Positions 1 through 6,073 of a DNA stretch of 8,733 nucleotides are shown here, one piece after another. The translations under genes were made by a program, and so were the position numbers. The notes under the pieces are model-generated. The model saw nothing but the letters and a program-made list of their open reading frames with translations. It made no database searches and had not been told where the DNA came from. Numbering within the stretch: the first letter of the stretch is position 1; each line of letters begins with the position of its first letter. Origin of the DNA: an uncultured Burkholderiaceae bacterium (GTDB taxonomy: Bacteria > Pseudomonadota > Gammaproteobacteria > Burkholderiales > Burkholderiaceae_C); NCBI GenBank assembly GCA_938022295.1, contig CALIDR010000319.1:1-8733 (forward strand), written 5' to 3'.

Positions 1-1313
1 TCGCCGGGCACGCCGTCGACCGCCGAATACTGCGCCATCGGGCTGACGACGACGCGGTTCTTCAGCGTGACGCCGCGCACCGTGTACGGCGTGAACATCG
101 GCGGCGGCGGGCGCGTGCCGGCGGGCACGTCGAGGCCCGCGCCCTGCGCGAACCAGCGCTCGAAGCCCTCGAGCCAGCGCGCGTCGCGCAGGCGCAGGTT
201 CTCGTGGCTGATGCGCTGGCTGCGCGTGAGCATCGAGTACATGAACTGCTCGGGCGGCAGCGTGTCGGCGTAGCGCCGGCCGACGACCTCGAACCACTCC
301 ATCGCGTTCCACGCCGCGTTCTGCAGCCGCAGCACGTCGACTTCGCGCAGCGCCTGGTAGCGCGCGAGCACCTCGGGGATGCGCGCGGCGTCGTGGCCGG
401 CGGCGTCGAACTGTGCCGTGAGCTCGATCGCGTCCTCGATCGCGAGCTTGGTGCCCGAGCCGATCGCGAAGTGCGCGGTGTGCACCGCATCGCCCATCAG
501 CACGACCGGCTGGCGCCCGTTGTGGTGCCACCATTTGTCGCACTTGACGCGCTGGAAGTTCAGCCACGCGCTGCCGCGCAGGTGGCGCGCGTTCGTCATC
601 AGCTTCTCGCCCTGCAGGTTCGCGGCGAAGAGCTGCTCGCAGAAGGCGATCGACTGCTGCGGGTCGGCGCGGTCGAGGCCGTGGGCCTTCCAGACGTCCT
701 CTGGGCACTCGACGATGAACGTGCTCGTGGCCTCGTCGAACTTGTAGACGTGGGCCTGGAACCACCCGTGCTCGGTCTTCTCGAACAGGAACGTGAACGC
801 GTCGTACAGGCGGTTCGTGCCGAGCCAGATGTAGCGGTTCGGCCGCGTGACGATGTCTGGCCTGAAGACGTCGGCGTACTTCGTGCGGATCTTCGAGTTG
901 ATGCCGTCGCTGGCGACGATCAGGTCGGCGTCGGGGAAGTCGGCGTCGCTGTCGACTTCGGTCTCGAAGCGCAGCTCGACGCCGAGCGCCTCGCAGCGCG
1001 CCTGCAGGATGTTGAGCAGCTTCTTGCGCCCGATGCCGACGAAGCCGTGACCGCCGGATCGGATCACGCGGCCCTTGAAGTGCAGCTCGATGTCGTCCCA
1101 GTGGTTGAACGCCTGCTGGATCTCGCGCGCCGTCTCCGGGTCCCAGCGGCGCATGTGGTCCATCGTCGCGTCGGAGAACACGACGCCCCAGCCGAACGTG
1201 TCGTAAGGGCGGTTGCGCTCGACGACGACGATCTCGTGCGCCGGGTGGCGCCGCTTCATCAGCAGGCCGAAGTACAGGCCCGCGGGGCCGCCACCGATGC
1301 AGACGATCTTCAT
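1..1313 (-). CDS. Bifunctional aryl-CoA FAD monooxygenase / OYE-type oxidoreductase (salicylyl-CoA 5-hydroxylase-like), 3' end beyond window
   Basis: The 437 visible residues form a group A flavin monooxygenase followed by the start of a second flavin domain. Visible motifs are the FAD-binding GGGPAG at residues 7-12 with the acidic residue E32 after the second strand, the DG motif at 136-137 (VASDGINSK), and GD at 274-275 (LMGDAVHTA). From about residue 402 the sequence changes to PMFTPYTVRGVTLKNR and MAQYSAVDGVPG, the typical start of an Old Yellow Enzyme (NADH:flavin oxidoreductase) barrel, which runs off the window. This order matches the family of 2-aminobenzoyl-CoA monooxygenase/reductase and salicylyl-CoA 5-hydroxylase (usually near 780 residues), cytoplasmic enzymes that hydroxylate and then reduce CoA-activated aromatics. 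The ATG is supported by GAGGAGA seven bases upstream. The gene has its own promoter and follows a terminator, so it is not part of the flg operon. Substrate (anthraniloyl-CoA or salicylyl-CoA) cannot be settled here because the other pathway genes are outside the window. Confidence 0.9.
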   Translation of the reverse strand, partial: MKIVCIGGGPAGLYFGLLMKRRHPAHEIVVVERNRPYDTFGWGVVFSDATMDHMRRWDPETAREIQQAFNHWDDIELHFKGRVIRSGGHGFVGIGRKKLLNILQARCEALGVELRFETEVDSDADFPDADLIVASDGINSKIRTKYADVFRPDIVTRPNRYIWLGTNRLYDAFTFLFEKTEHGWFQAHVYKFDEATSTFIVECPEDVWKAHGLDRADPQQSIAFCEQLFAANLQGEKLMTNARHLRGSAWLNFQRVKCDKWWHHNGRQPVVLMGDAVHTAHFAIGSGTKLAIEDAIELTAQFDAAGHDAARIPEVLARYQALREVDVLRLQNAAWNAMEWFEVVGRRYADTLPPEQFMYSMLTRSQRISHENLRLRDARWLEGFERWFAQGAGLDVPAGTRPPPPMFTPYTVRGVTLKNRVVVSPMAQYSAVDGVPG

Positions 1314-1371
1314 GCCGGTCTCCTCGCAGCGCGGCGGCCTGGAAGCGCGCCGAGATACTTTAGTTGTCAAT

Positions 1372-1399
1372 ATTTTAGCCGGTAGGATAATTCTGGCAA
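1372..1399 (-). promoter_or_regulatory. Sigma70-type promoter of the aryl-CoA monooxygenase gene
   Basis: Read on the minus strand, TTGCCA (1394-1399) is followed after 16 bases by TAAAAT (1372-1377). Each hexamer differs from the consensus by one base. It lies about 60 bases upstream of the start codon, in an AT-rich island (about 1351-1414) that stands out sharply from its GC-rich surroundings. The direct repeat ATACTTTAG (1355-1363) and ATATTTTAG (1370-1378), with TTGTCAA between them, overlaps the -10 box and could bind a regulator. The promoter call is from sequence match only. Confidence 0.6.
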
Positions 1400-1405
1400 G
1401 AGCCG

Positions 1406-1440
1406 GAAACGAAAAGGCGCCCCGCGGGGCGCCTCGTTTC
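1406..1440 (-). terminator. Rho-independent terminator after flgF, possibly bidirectional
   Basis: A perfect 20-base palindrome (1415-1434, half-site AGGCGCCCCG) is flanked by GAAACGA (1406-1412) and its complement TCGTTTC (1434-1440), so the stem can extend with a small A bulge. On the minus strand the stem is followed by TTTTCGTTTCC, a reasonable U-rich tail. It begins 31 bases after the flgF stop. On the plus strand the tail (TCGTTTC) is weaker, and no plus-strand gene ends here, so termination of the flagellar operon is the likely role. Confidence 0.8.
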
Positions 1441-1471
1441 GTGCGGCGCTGTCGCGCAGCGTCGCCGCCGC

Positions 1472-2203
1472 TCACATGCCGTTGGGCGTCAGCAGCCGCA
1501 TTGCCTGCTGCTCCTGGCGTTCGGCGGTCTGCAGCAGCTTCATCTGCTGCTCGAACTGGCGCGCCGCAGTGATCATCGCGACCATCGTCTCGACGGCGCT
1601 GACGTTGCTGCCCTCGAGCGCGCCCGGCTGCACGCGGGCGCCGGCGTCGGCCGGCAGTTCGCCGTCGAGGGCGCGGAACAGGCCGTCGGCGCCGCGCTGC
1701 AGCGGCCCCTCGGGCGTGACGAGCTTCAGGCGGCCGACCGTCGTGCTCGTGCCGTCGTCGCCGGAAGCGCTGACGGTGCCGTCTTCGGCGATCGACACGC
1801 GCGCGCCCGGCGGCACCGTGATCGGACCGCCGTCGCCGACCACCGGTAACCCGCTGCGTGTGACGAGGGTGCCCTCGGCGTCGAGGTCGAGCGCGCCGGC
1901 ACGCGTGTAGGCCTCGGTGCCGTCGAGCGCCTGCACCGCGAGCCAGGCGCCGCCGCGCGGCGCGACGTCGAGCGCATGGCCGGTGGACTGCACCGCGCCG
2001 GGCGCGGTGCTGTAGCCCACCGTCGTCTCCAGCGCGTAGACGCGCGTGCTCGCGCCGTCGCCGCGCACCGGGACGGCGCGGAAGGCCGCCAGCTCGGCGC
2101 GGAAGCCCGCGGTCGAGACGTTGGCGAGGTTGTTCGACAGCACCTCCTGGCGCTGCATCGCCGCCTTCGCGCCCGACATCGCGAGGTAGATCATGCGGTC
2201 CAT
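1472..2203 (-). CDS. flgF: Flagellar basal-body rod protein FlgF
   Basis: This 243-residue protein is a proximal rod subunit, exported by the flagellar type III system and assembled in the periplasm. The N-terminal rod motif is clear: SNNLANVSTAGFRAE at residues 23-37. The C-terminal coiled-coil signature is also present (GALEGSNVSAVETMVAMITAARQFE, given here in parts: GALEGSN, then MVAMITAARQFEQQM). The length is normal for FlgF. The start MDRMIY is typical of the family, and AAGGAG lies six bases upstream. FlgF and FlgG are similar, but the opening MDRMIYLAMSGA and the length favour FlgF. It is the last gene of the operon; the next gene on this strand is a catabolic enzyme after a terminator, so flgG does not follow as it usually does. 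A 103-base gap with a hairpin and a tandem repeat separates it from flgE. Confidence 0.94.
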   Translation of the reverse strand: MDRMIYLAMSGAKAAMQRQEVLSNNLANVSTAGFRAELAAFRAVPVRGDGASTRVYALETTVGYSTAPGAVQSTGHALDVAPRGGAWLAVQALDGTEAYTRAGALDLDAEGTLVTRSGLPVVGDGGPITVPPGARVSIAEDGTVSASGDDGTSTTVGRLKLVTPEGPLQRGADGLFRALDGELPADAGARVQPGALEGSNVSAVETMVAMITAARQFEQQMKLLQTAERQEQQAMRLLTPNGM

Positions 2204-2244
2204 CGCTCACTCCTTCGGCAACGAACGGGACGGACGACGACGGA

Positions 2245-2269
2245 GGCGAAGCCCGCGCCGGGGCTTGCC
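2245..2269 (-). other. Intercistronic hairpin between flgE and flgF
   Basis: In the minus-strand transcript GGCAAGCCC can pair with GGGCTTCGCC, giving a 9-bp stem with a one-base bulge and a six-base loop. It lies between the flgE stop and the flgF ribosome site. No U-tract follows it on the minus strand, so it is not a standard terminator. It could protect or process the upstream message, or lower expression of flgF relative to the abundant hook protein; that role is inferred. Confidence 0.45.
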
Positions 2270-2276
2270 CCCCTTA

Positions 2277-2304
2277 GTCATCCGTCATCCGTCATTCGTC
2301 ATCC
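2277..2304. repeat. Four tandem copies of a 7-bp unit, GTCATCC
   Basis: Units at 2277-2283, 2284-2290 and 2298-2304 read GTCATCC; the unit at 2291-2297 reads GTCATTC. The array sits directly 3' of the flgE stop codon (2307-2309) and is non-coding. Such short tandem arrays can change copy number by slippage. No function can be assigned from this sequence. Confidence 0.8.
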
Positions 2305-2306
2305 CA

Positions 2307-3503
2307 TCAGCGCAGGTTGACGATCGTCTGCATCGCCTGGTCGGTGGTCTTGATCGTCTGCGCGTTGGCCTGGTAGATGCGCTGCGCGGTGATCATCGCG
2401 ACCAGCTCGGCGGTCAGGTCGACGTTGCTCTCCTCGAGCGCGCCCGACTGCAGCACGCCCATGTTGCCCTGGCCGGGCATGCTGCGCGTGGGCGTGCCGG
2501 CGGCGAACGTCGCCGCCCAGACGTTGCCGCCGAGCGGCTGCAGCCCGTTGGGATTGCGGAACGTCGCCAGCTCGATGCGGCCGACGGTCTGGCTCTGACC
2601 GTTGCTGAAGCGCCCGATCAGTTCGCCGTCGGCTTGCACGACGACACCGGTCAGCTGGCCCATCGTGAAGCCGCTTTGCCACATCTTCGTCACGCCGAAG
2701 CCGGCCCCGAACTGGGTCGACCCCTTCAGGTCGAACGGCACCGCGAACGCGCCGGTGCCGAGTTCGGTGACGGGGGTGATCGTCAGCGTGGACATCGCGC
2801 CGTCGGTGATGGCGCCGGTATCCGGATCGAATTCGAGCTCGATCGGACTCGGGCTCACCGTCGCGCCGCCCGGGGCGCGCAGGTGGATCTGCCACTGGTG
2901 CGGATCGGTCTTGCGGAAGTACGCCGTCAGCGCGATCGGATTGCCGAGCGTGTCGTAGACGGTGACCGAGGTCGCGCTGTGGTAGGTCTTGACGTCGGCG
3001 GGGTCGAACGCCAGCGTGTCGGGGATCGGCTGCTCGCGCGAATCGAGGTTGAACTCCATCTCGATCCGGTCCGTGACCTTGGCCGGGCTCGGGCCGGTGG
3101 GCAGTCGGATCGCCGCGTCGCCGACGCCCATCAAGCGCAGGCCCTGGTTGTTGACGACGTAGCCCTCCTTGTCGATCTTGAACTGCCCGTTGCGGCTGTA
3201 CAGCGGCGGGCTGCCGATGGTGTCGGTGAGCTGGAAGAAGCCGCTGCCGTTGATCGCCAGGTCGAGCGGGTTCTCGGTGGTCGTGATGTTGCCTTGCGTG
3301 AACTGCTGCGCCACCGCCGCCAGGTTCACGCCGATGCCCACCGCGCTGGCGCCCGCGCCGTTGAGCGCCGCGGCATAGACGTCGGAGAACTCGGCCCGCG
3401 AGGCCTTGGCGCCGAAGGTCTGCGCGTTGGCGACGTTGTTGCCGATGATCTCGAGGTTCTTGCTCGCTGCGTTCAGGCCCGACAGGCCTTGCTGGAATGC
3501 CAT
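2307..3503 (-). CDS. flgE: Flagellar hook protein FlgE
   Basis: This 398-residue protein is the hook subunit that polymerises beyond the rod under the FlgD cap. The N-terminal segment MAFQQGLSGLNAASKNLEII and the rod/hook motif GNNVANAQTFGAKASRAEF (residues 21-39) identify the family, followed by DLAINGSGFFQL at 81-92. The C-terminal segment (about 354-398, GALEESNVDLTAEL through MITAQRIYQANAQTIK) forms the D0 coiled coil. AAGGAG lies five bases before the ATG, and the length is typical of a short, roughly 400-residue FlgE. One oddity: the usual NANTVGFK element reads NAQTFGAK here. It starts 18 bases after the flgD stop, within the same operon. Confidence 0.96.
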   Translation of the reverse strand: MAFQQGLSGLNAASKNLEIIGNNVANAQTFGAKASRAEFSDVYAAALNGAGASAVGIGVNLAAVAQQFTQGNITTTENPLDLAINGSGFFQLTDTIGSPPLYSRNGQFKIDKEGYVVNNQGLRLMGVGDAAIRLPTGPSPAKVTDRIEMEFNLDSREQPIPDTLAFDPADVKTYHSATSVTVYDTLGNPIALTAYFRKTDPHQWQIHLRAPGGATVSPSPIELEFDPDTGAITDGAMSTLTITPVTELGTGAFAVPFDLKGSTQFGAGFGVTKMWQSGFTMGQLTGVVVQADGELIGRFSNGQSQTVGRIELATFRNPNGLQPLGGNVWAATFAAGTPTRSMPGQGNMGVLQSGALEESNVDLTAELVAMITAQRIYQANAQTIKTTDQAMQTIVNLR

Positions 3504-3521
3504 GGATGCTCCTTGCGGGGA

Positions 3522-4166
3522 TCAGTTGAACGCCTTGACGTCGGCGTAGGCGACGCTGCCGGTGTGGCGCAGCTCGAGGGTCAGGCGCTCGCCGGTGCTG
3601 ACGGCGTCGACGTGGTCGCGCATCAGCGGCGTGGCGGCGACGGCGACGGCGCCGCTGCGCGCGACGACGCGAAAGCGCTCGCCGCGCGCGGCGTCGACGC
3701 CGGGGCCGGGCACCCACTCGAAGCCGTGGCGGCCGGCGCCGCGCGCGCCGAGGTCGACCGTGTCGACGACGAGCCCGGCACCGCTCAGGATCTCGACCTT
3801 GACGCCGTCGGCCGGCCCGGCGAGCTCGAAGCCGCCCTGCAGCAGCCCCTCGTCGTTGGCCGCCAGCCGGTTGCCTTCGACGACGACGTCGCGCCCGACG
3901 AGCGAGGCACCCTGCAGCGCCTGCAGCTGCGCGAACTGGCCGGCCAGCCGCTCGACGCCGCCGTTGAGCCGCTCGATGCCCGAGACGGTCTGGATCTGCG
4001 CCATCTGCGACGTCACCTGCGCGTTGTCCATCGGGTTCAGCGGGTCCTGGTTCTTCATCTGCGCGACGAGCAGCGTTAGGAACCGGTCCTGGGCATCGGG
4101 TTCGCCGCGCCCGGCGGTGGCCGCGGCACCGCCGGTGCTGCGCGTGAGGGCGTCGATCGTCGTCAT
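3522..4166 (-). CDS. flgD: Flagellar hook assembly scaffold protein FlgD
   Basis: This 214-residue protein is the hook cap that guides FlgE polymerisation and is lost when the hook is complete. The conserved N-terminal block is plain: RFLTLLVAQMKNQDPLNPMD (residues 28-47), then NAQVTSQMAQIQTVSGIERLN. After a glutamine-rich stretch (about 68-86, LAGQFAQLQALQG), the remainder (about 92-210) fits the FlgD Tudor-like/Ig-like region, with GVKVEILSGAGLVV and the closing SVAYADVKAFN. The start lies 16 bases after the flgC stop; AAAGAGG overlaps that stop codon at a somewhat long distance of about 10 bases, suggesting translational coupling. The order flgC-flgD-flgE is the standard one. Confidence 0.95.
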   Translation of the reverse strand: MTTIDALTRSTGGAAATAGRGEPDAQDRFLTLLVAQMKNQDPLNPMDNAQVTSQMAQIQTVSGIERLNGGVERLAGQFAQLQALQGASLVGRDVVVEGNRLAANDEGLLQGGFELAGPADGVKVEILSGAGLVVDTVDLGARGAGRHGFEWVPGPGVDAARGERFRVVARSGAVAVAATPLMRDHVDAVSTGERLTLELRHTGSVAYADVKAFN

Positions 4167-4182
4167 CGCCGCGGCGCCTCTT

Positions 4183-4596
4183 TCACTGGCCCATCTGCAG
4201 CGTGCGCACGAGCAGCTGCTTGGTCGTGTTCATGACCTCGACGTTGCTCTGGTACGAACGCGACGCCGAGATCATGTCGACCATCTCCTGCACCGCGTTG
4301 ACGTTGCTGTACGTCACGTAGCCCTCGGCGTCGGCGCCCGGGTGCTTGGGGTCGTGGACGCGGCGGCCGGGACTCGCGTCCTCGCGGATCGTCGCCACGC
4401 GCACGCCGGCCGCGCCGGCGTGGCCGACGTCGCCGAACAGATGCGTCTGGAACAGGACCTGGCGCGCCTTGTAGGCCTGCCCGTCGGGGCCGGCTACCGT
4501 GTCGGCGTTGGCGAGGTTCGACGCCACGACGTTCAGGCGCTGGCTCTGCGCGCTGACGGCGCTGCCGGCGACGTGGAAGATGGTCATCAGGCTCAT
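4183..4596 (-). CDS. flgC: Flagellar basal-body rod protein FlgC
   Basis: This 137-residue proximal rod protein has the full family signature: SLMTIFHVAGSAVSAQSQRL at residues 2-21, ASNLANADTVAGPDGQAYKA at 25-44, the segment DPKHPGADAEGYVTYSNVN at 82-100, and the C-terminal helix MISASRSYQSNVEVMNTTKQ at 108-127. The length equals that usual for FlgC. GGGAG lies five bases upstream of the chosen ATG; an in-frame ATG at codon 4 is a less likely start. It follows flgB by 38 bases and precedes flgD by 16 in the same operon. Confidence 0.96.
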   Translation of the reverse strand: MSLMTIFHVAGSAVSAQSQRLNVVASNLANADTVAGPDGQAYKARQVLFQTHLFGDVGHAGAAGVRVATIREDASPGRRVHDPKHPGADAEGYVTYSNVNAVQEMVDMISASRSYQSNVEVMNTTKQLLVRTLQMGQ

Positions 4597-4634
4597 CGGG
4601 GCTCCCGGGGCGGGTCAGCGGTCGGCCGGCGGCG

Positions 4635-5045
4635 TCACTGGCTCTGGCCCTTGATCGCGTCGAGCATCGTGCGCACGCTGCCGTTGATGAAGCGCAGCGC
4701 CGCCTCGTACTTGACGGCGTTGTCGGCGAACGAGGCGCGCTCGCGGTCCATGTCGACGCTGTTGCCGTCGAGGCTGGTCTGGCTCGGCGCCGCGTAGCGC
4801 AGCCGCAGTTCGGCCTGCAGCGCTGCCGACGCCGGCAGGTGGCCGGCGGCGGTGCGCACCACCGTCGGCGCCGGCGCGGCGCCGCCCGTGGCCTCGCGCA
4901 GCGCCTGCGCGAAGTCCATCTCGCGCGCCTGGTAGCCGGGGGTGTCGGCGTTGGCGATGTTGCTCGCGATCACGCGCTGCCGCTCGGCGCGCAGCTGCAG
5001 CGCCTGCGACTGGAAGTCGAGCGTCTGGCTCAGGCGGGGCAGCAT
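4635..5045 (-). CDS. flgB: Flagellar basal-body rod protein FlgB
   Basis: From the ATG at 5045 the product is 136 residues, the normal FlgB length, and begins MLPRLSQTLDFQSQALQLRA as family members do. SNIANADTPGYQAREMDF is at residues 28-45, and PSQTSLDGNSVDMDRERASF at 87-106, both diagnostic of this proximal rod protein. The frame stays open upstream to an ATG at 5144, which would add 33 residues (MARNARSPAALSAP...) unlike any rod protein, so I prefer 5045. No clear Shine-Dalgarno precedes 5045, so translation initiation there may be weak. It is the first gene of flgBCDEF and is transcribed away from flgA. Confidence 0.93.
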   Translation of the reverse strand: MLPRLSQTLDFQSQALQLRAERQRVIASNIANADTPGYQAREMDFAQALREATGGAAPAPTVVRTAAGHLPASAALQAELRLRYAAPSQTSLDGNSVDMDRERASFADNAVKYEAALRFINGSVRTMLDAIKGQSQ

Positions 5046-5128
5046 GGCGGCATGGGCGGCAGGGTCGATGGCGGCCGATTCTGGGCAGCGCCGCCCGTGC
5101 GCAGGGGCCGATAAGGCGGCGGGCGACC

Positions 5129-5143
5129 GCGCATTTCGCGCCA
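5129..5143 (-). promoter_or_regulatory. Possible sigma54 promoter for flgBCDEF
   Basis: On the minus strand TGGCGCGAAATGCGC keeps the invariant GG and GC spaced by ten bases, as in sigma54 promoters, but differs from the consensus at other positions (GC instead of TT before the -12 GC). It would start transcription about 70 bases upstream of flgB. The -24 half overlaps a perfect 12-base palindrome, GCGCCATGGCGC (5138-5149). In such GC-rich DNA the match may be chance, and a FlhDC-activated sigma70 promoter is an alternative. Confidence 0.25.
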
Positions 5144-5176
5144 TGGCGCAGCGCGAGGCGCCCTACATTGCGTGCG

Positions 5177-5938
5177 ATGAACACTCGCCGCGCCCACGCC
5201 GTGCCCGCACGCCCCCGCGCGCCGGCGCACGCGCGGCTCGCCGCGGCAGGCACGCTCGCGGCCGCGCTCGCCGCCGGCGCGGCGCGGGCCGAGGCGGCAC
5301 CGGTGCTCGAGCCCCGCCTGCTCGACGCGGTGCACGCCGAGGTGCTCGCCGCCGCGCGGGCCGAGCGCGAGCGCGTCGGTGCCGCGGCGTCGGCCGAGAT
5401 CGTCGTCACGCTCGGCCGCCTCGATCCGCGGCTGCGCCTGGCGCCGTGCGGGCACGTCGAGCACCGGCTCGCCGGCGCGCCGTGGGGGCCGACGCGCGTG
5501 GCGCTGCGCTGCGCCGAGGGGCCCTCGCGCTGGCAGGTGCACCTGCCGGTCACGGTGCAGGTCCGCGCGCCGGGCTGGGTGGCCACGGCGGACCTGCCGG
5601 CCGGCACCGTGCTCGGCGGCCCCCATCTGCAGCCGGGCGTCGTCGACCTCGCCGCCGGGGCCACGCCGCTCGACGGCGACCCAGGCCTCGGCCGCACGCT
5701 CGCCCGGGCCGTCCGCGCCGGCGAGCCCCTGCGCGCGCCCGACCTGCGCCCCCGGCGCTGGTTCGACGCCGGCGACCCGGTGCGGCTCGACGCCGTCGGC
5801 CCCGGCTACCGCATCAGCGGCCGGGGCCAGGCGCTCGCGCCCGGCGTCGAAGGCAAGCGCGTGCGCGTGCGCACCGACGGCGGGCGCGTCGTCACCGGAC
5901 TGCCGGTGGGCGCCGGCCGCGTCGAGGTGACGCTGTGA
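5177..5938 (+). CDS. flgA: Flagellar basal-body P-ring formation protein FlgA
   Basis: This 253-residue protein is the periplasmic chaperone for FlgI, needed to assemble the P ring around the rod. Residues 1-40 look like a Sec signal peptide: an arginine-rich start, a hydrophobic stretch (LAAAGTLAAALAAGAA) and a likely cleavage after ARA. Two cysteines, C91 (LAPCGH) and C112 (VALRCAEG), sit where FlgA proteins carry a conserved pair. A SAF-type domain follows (ATADLPAGTVLGGPHLQPG, about 136-154), and the end (GDPVRLDAVGPGYRISGRG, then ALAPGVEGKRVRVR) is the usual FlgA C-terminal domain. Start choice is uncertain: ATG at 5177, or an in-frame TTG at 5168 that has GAGG nine bases upstream. The gene diverges from flgB, the common arrangement. 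Confidence 0.92.
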   Translation: MNTRRAHAVPARPRAPAHARLAAAGTLAAALAAGAARAEAAPVLEPRLLDAVHAEVLAAARAERERVGAAASAEIVVTLGRLDPRLRLAPCGHVEHRLAGAPWGPTRVALRCAEGPSRWQVHLPVTVQVRAPGWVATADLPAGTVLGGPHLQPGVVDLAAGATPLDGDPGLGRTLARAVRAGEPLRAPDLRPRRWFDAGDPVRLDAVGPGYRISGRGQALAPGVEGKRVRVRTDGGRVVTGLPVGAGRVEVTL

Positions 5939-5998
5939 CCGCCGCGGCCCGCGCCCCCTCGCCCCGGGGGTGGGCGCAAAATCGGGCGCTCGCGGCCC

Positions 5999-6025
5999 TC
6001 AAGTCGCCGCCGCGCGCACCGATAG
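5999..6025 (+). promoter_or_regulatory. Sigma28 (FliA) promoter of flgM
   Basis: TCAAGTCG (5999-6006) and ACCGATAG (6018-6025) are separated by exactly 11 bases. They match the sigma28 consensus TAAAGTTT-N11-GCCGATAA at 5 of 8 and 6 of 8 positions, including the core CCGATA. The box ends 48 bases before flgM. A FliA promoter for flgM is well known in enterobacteria, where it forms a feedback loop with the anti-sigma factor, and the position here agrees. Good sequence match, not tested. Confidence 0.7.
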
Positions 6026-6041
6026 CACGTTCATGTTGATC

Positions 6042-6061
6042 CGGTCGACCCGTTGCGACCG
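6042..6061 (+). other. Small hairpin in the flgM leader
   Basis: CGGTCG (6042-6047) and CGACCG (6056-6061) form a six-base-pair stem with an eight-base loop, ending two bases before the GGAG ribosome site of flgM (6064-6067). It could affect access of ribosomes to flgM, but such a short stem is easily found by chance in GC-rich DNA. Confidence 0.25.
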
Positions 6062-6073
6062 CTGGAGCAAGCG

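Noticed and set aside
204..1385. Long open frame on the plus strand (393 codons) opposite the monooxygenase gene.
   Set aside because: The minus strand encodes a clear flavin monooxygenase here; the plus product is Val/Asp/Arg/Leu/Ala-rich with no recognisable motifs, as expected for an antisense frame in GC-rich DNA.
2299..3717. Minus-strand open frame of 472 codons overlapping flgE in another frame.
   Set aside because: Extremely Arg-rich out-of-frame reading of flgE and flgD; no start context or motif.
2193..4079. Very long plus-strand open frame (628 codons) opposite flgD, flgE and the flgE-flgF gap.
   Set aside because: It is antisense to well-identified flagellar genes, crosses their intergenic gap, and its composition (RR, DV, AVA-type runs) is a codon-bias shadow.
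5107..5114. GCCGATAA, a perfect sigma28 -10 octamer, as a flgA promoter.
   Set aside because: At the right spacing upstream (5088-5095) there is GCGCCGCC, with no TAAA- or TCAAG-like -35, so I do not call a promoter, though I keep it as part of the control-region finding.
5046..5144. N-terminal extension of FlgB from the ATG at 5144.
   Set aside because: The extra 33 residues do not resemble FlgB, would cover the control region, and exceed the normal family length.
5951..5977. GCGCCC ... GGGCGC hairpin after flgA as a terminator.
   Set aside because: It is followed by AAAATCGGG and not by a T-run on the plus strand, and the stem is interrupted; it may be only GC-rich background.
4942..6039. 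Plus-strand open frame of 365 codons overlapping flgA.
   Set aside because: It reads flgA out of frame and gives long Arg/Ala runs; flgA in its own frame has a signal peptide and family motifs.
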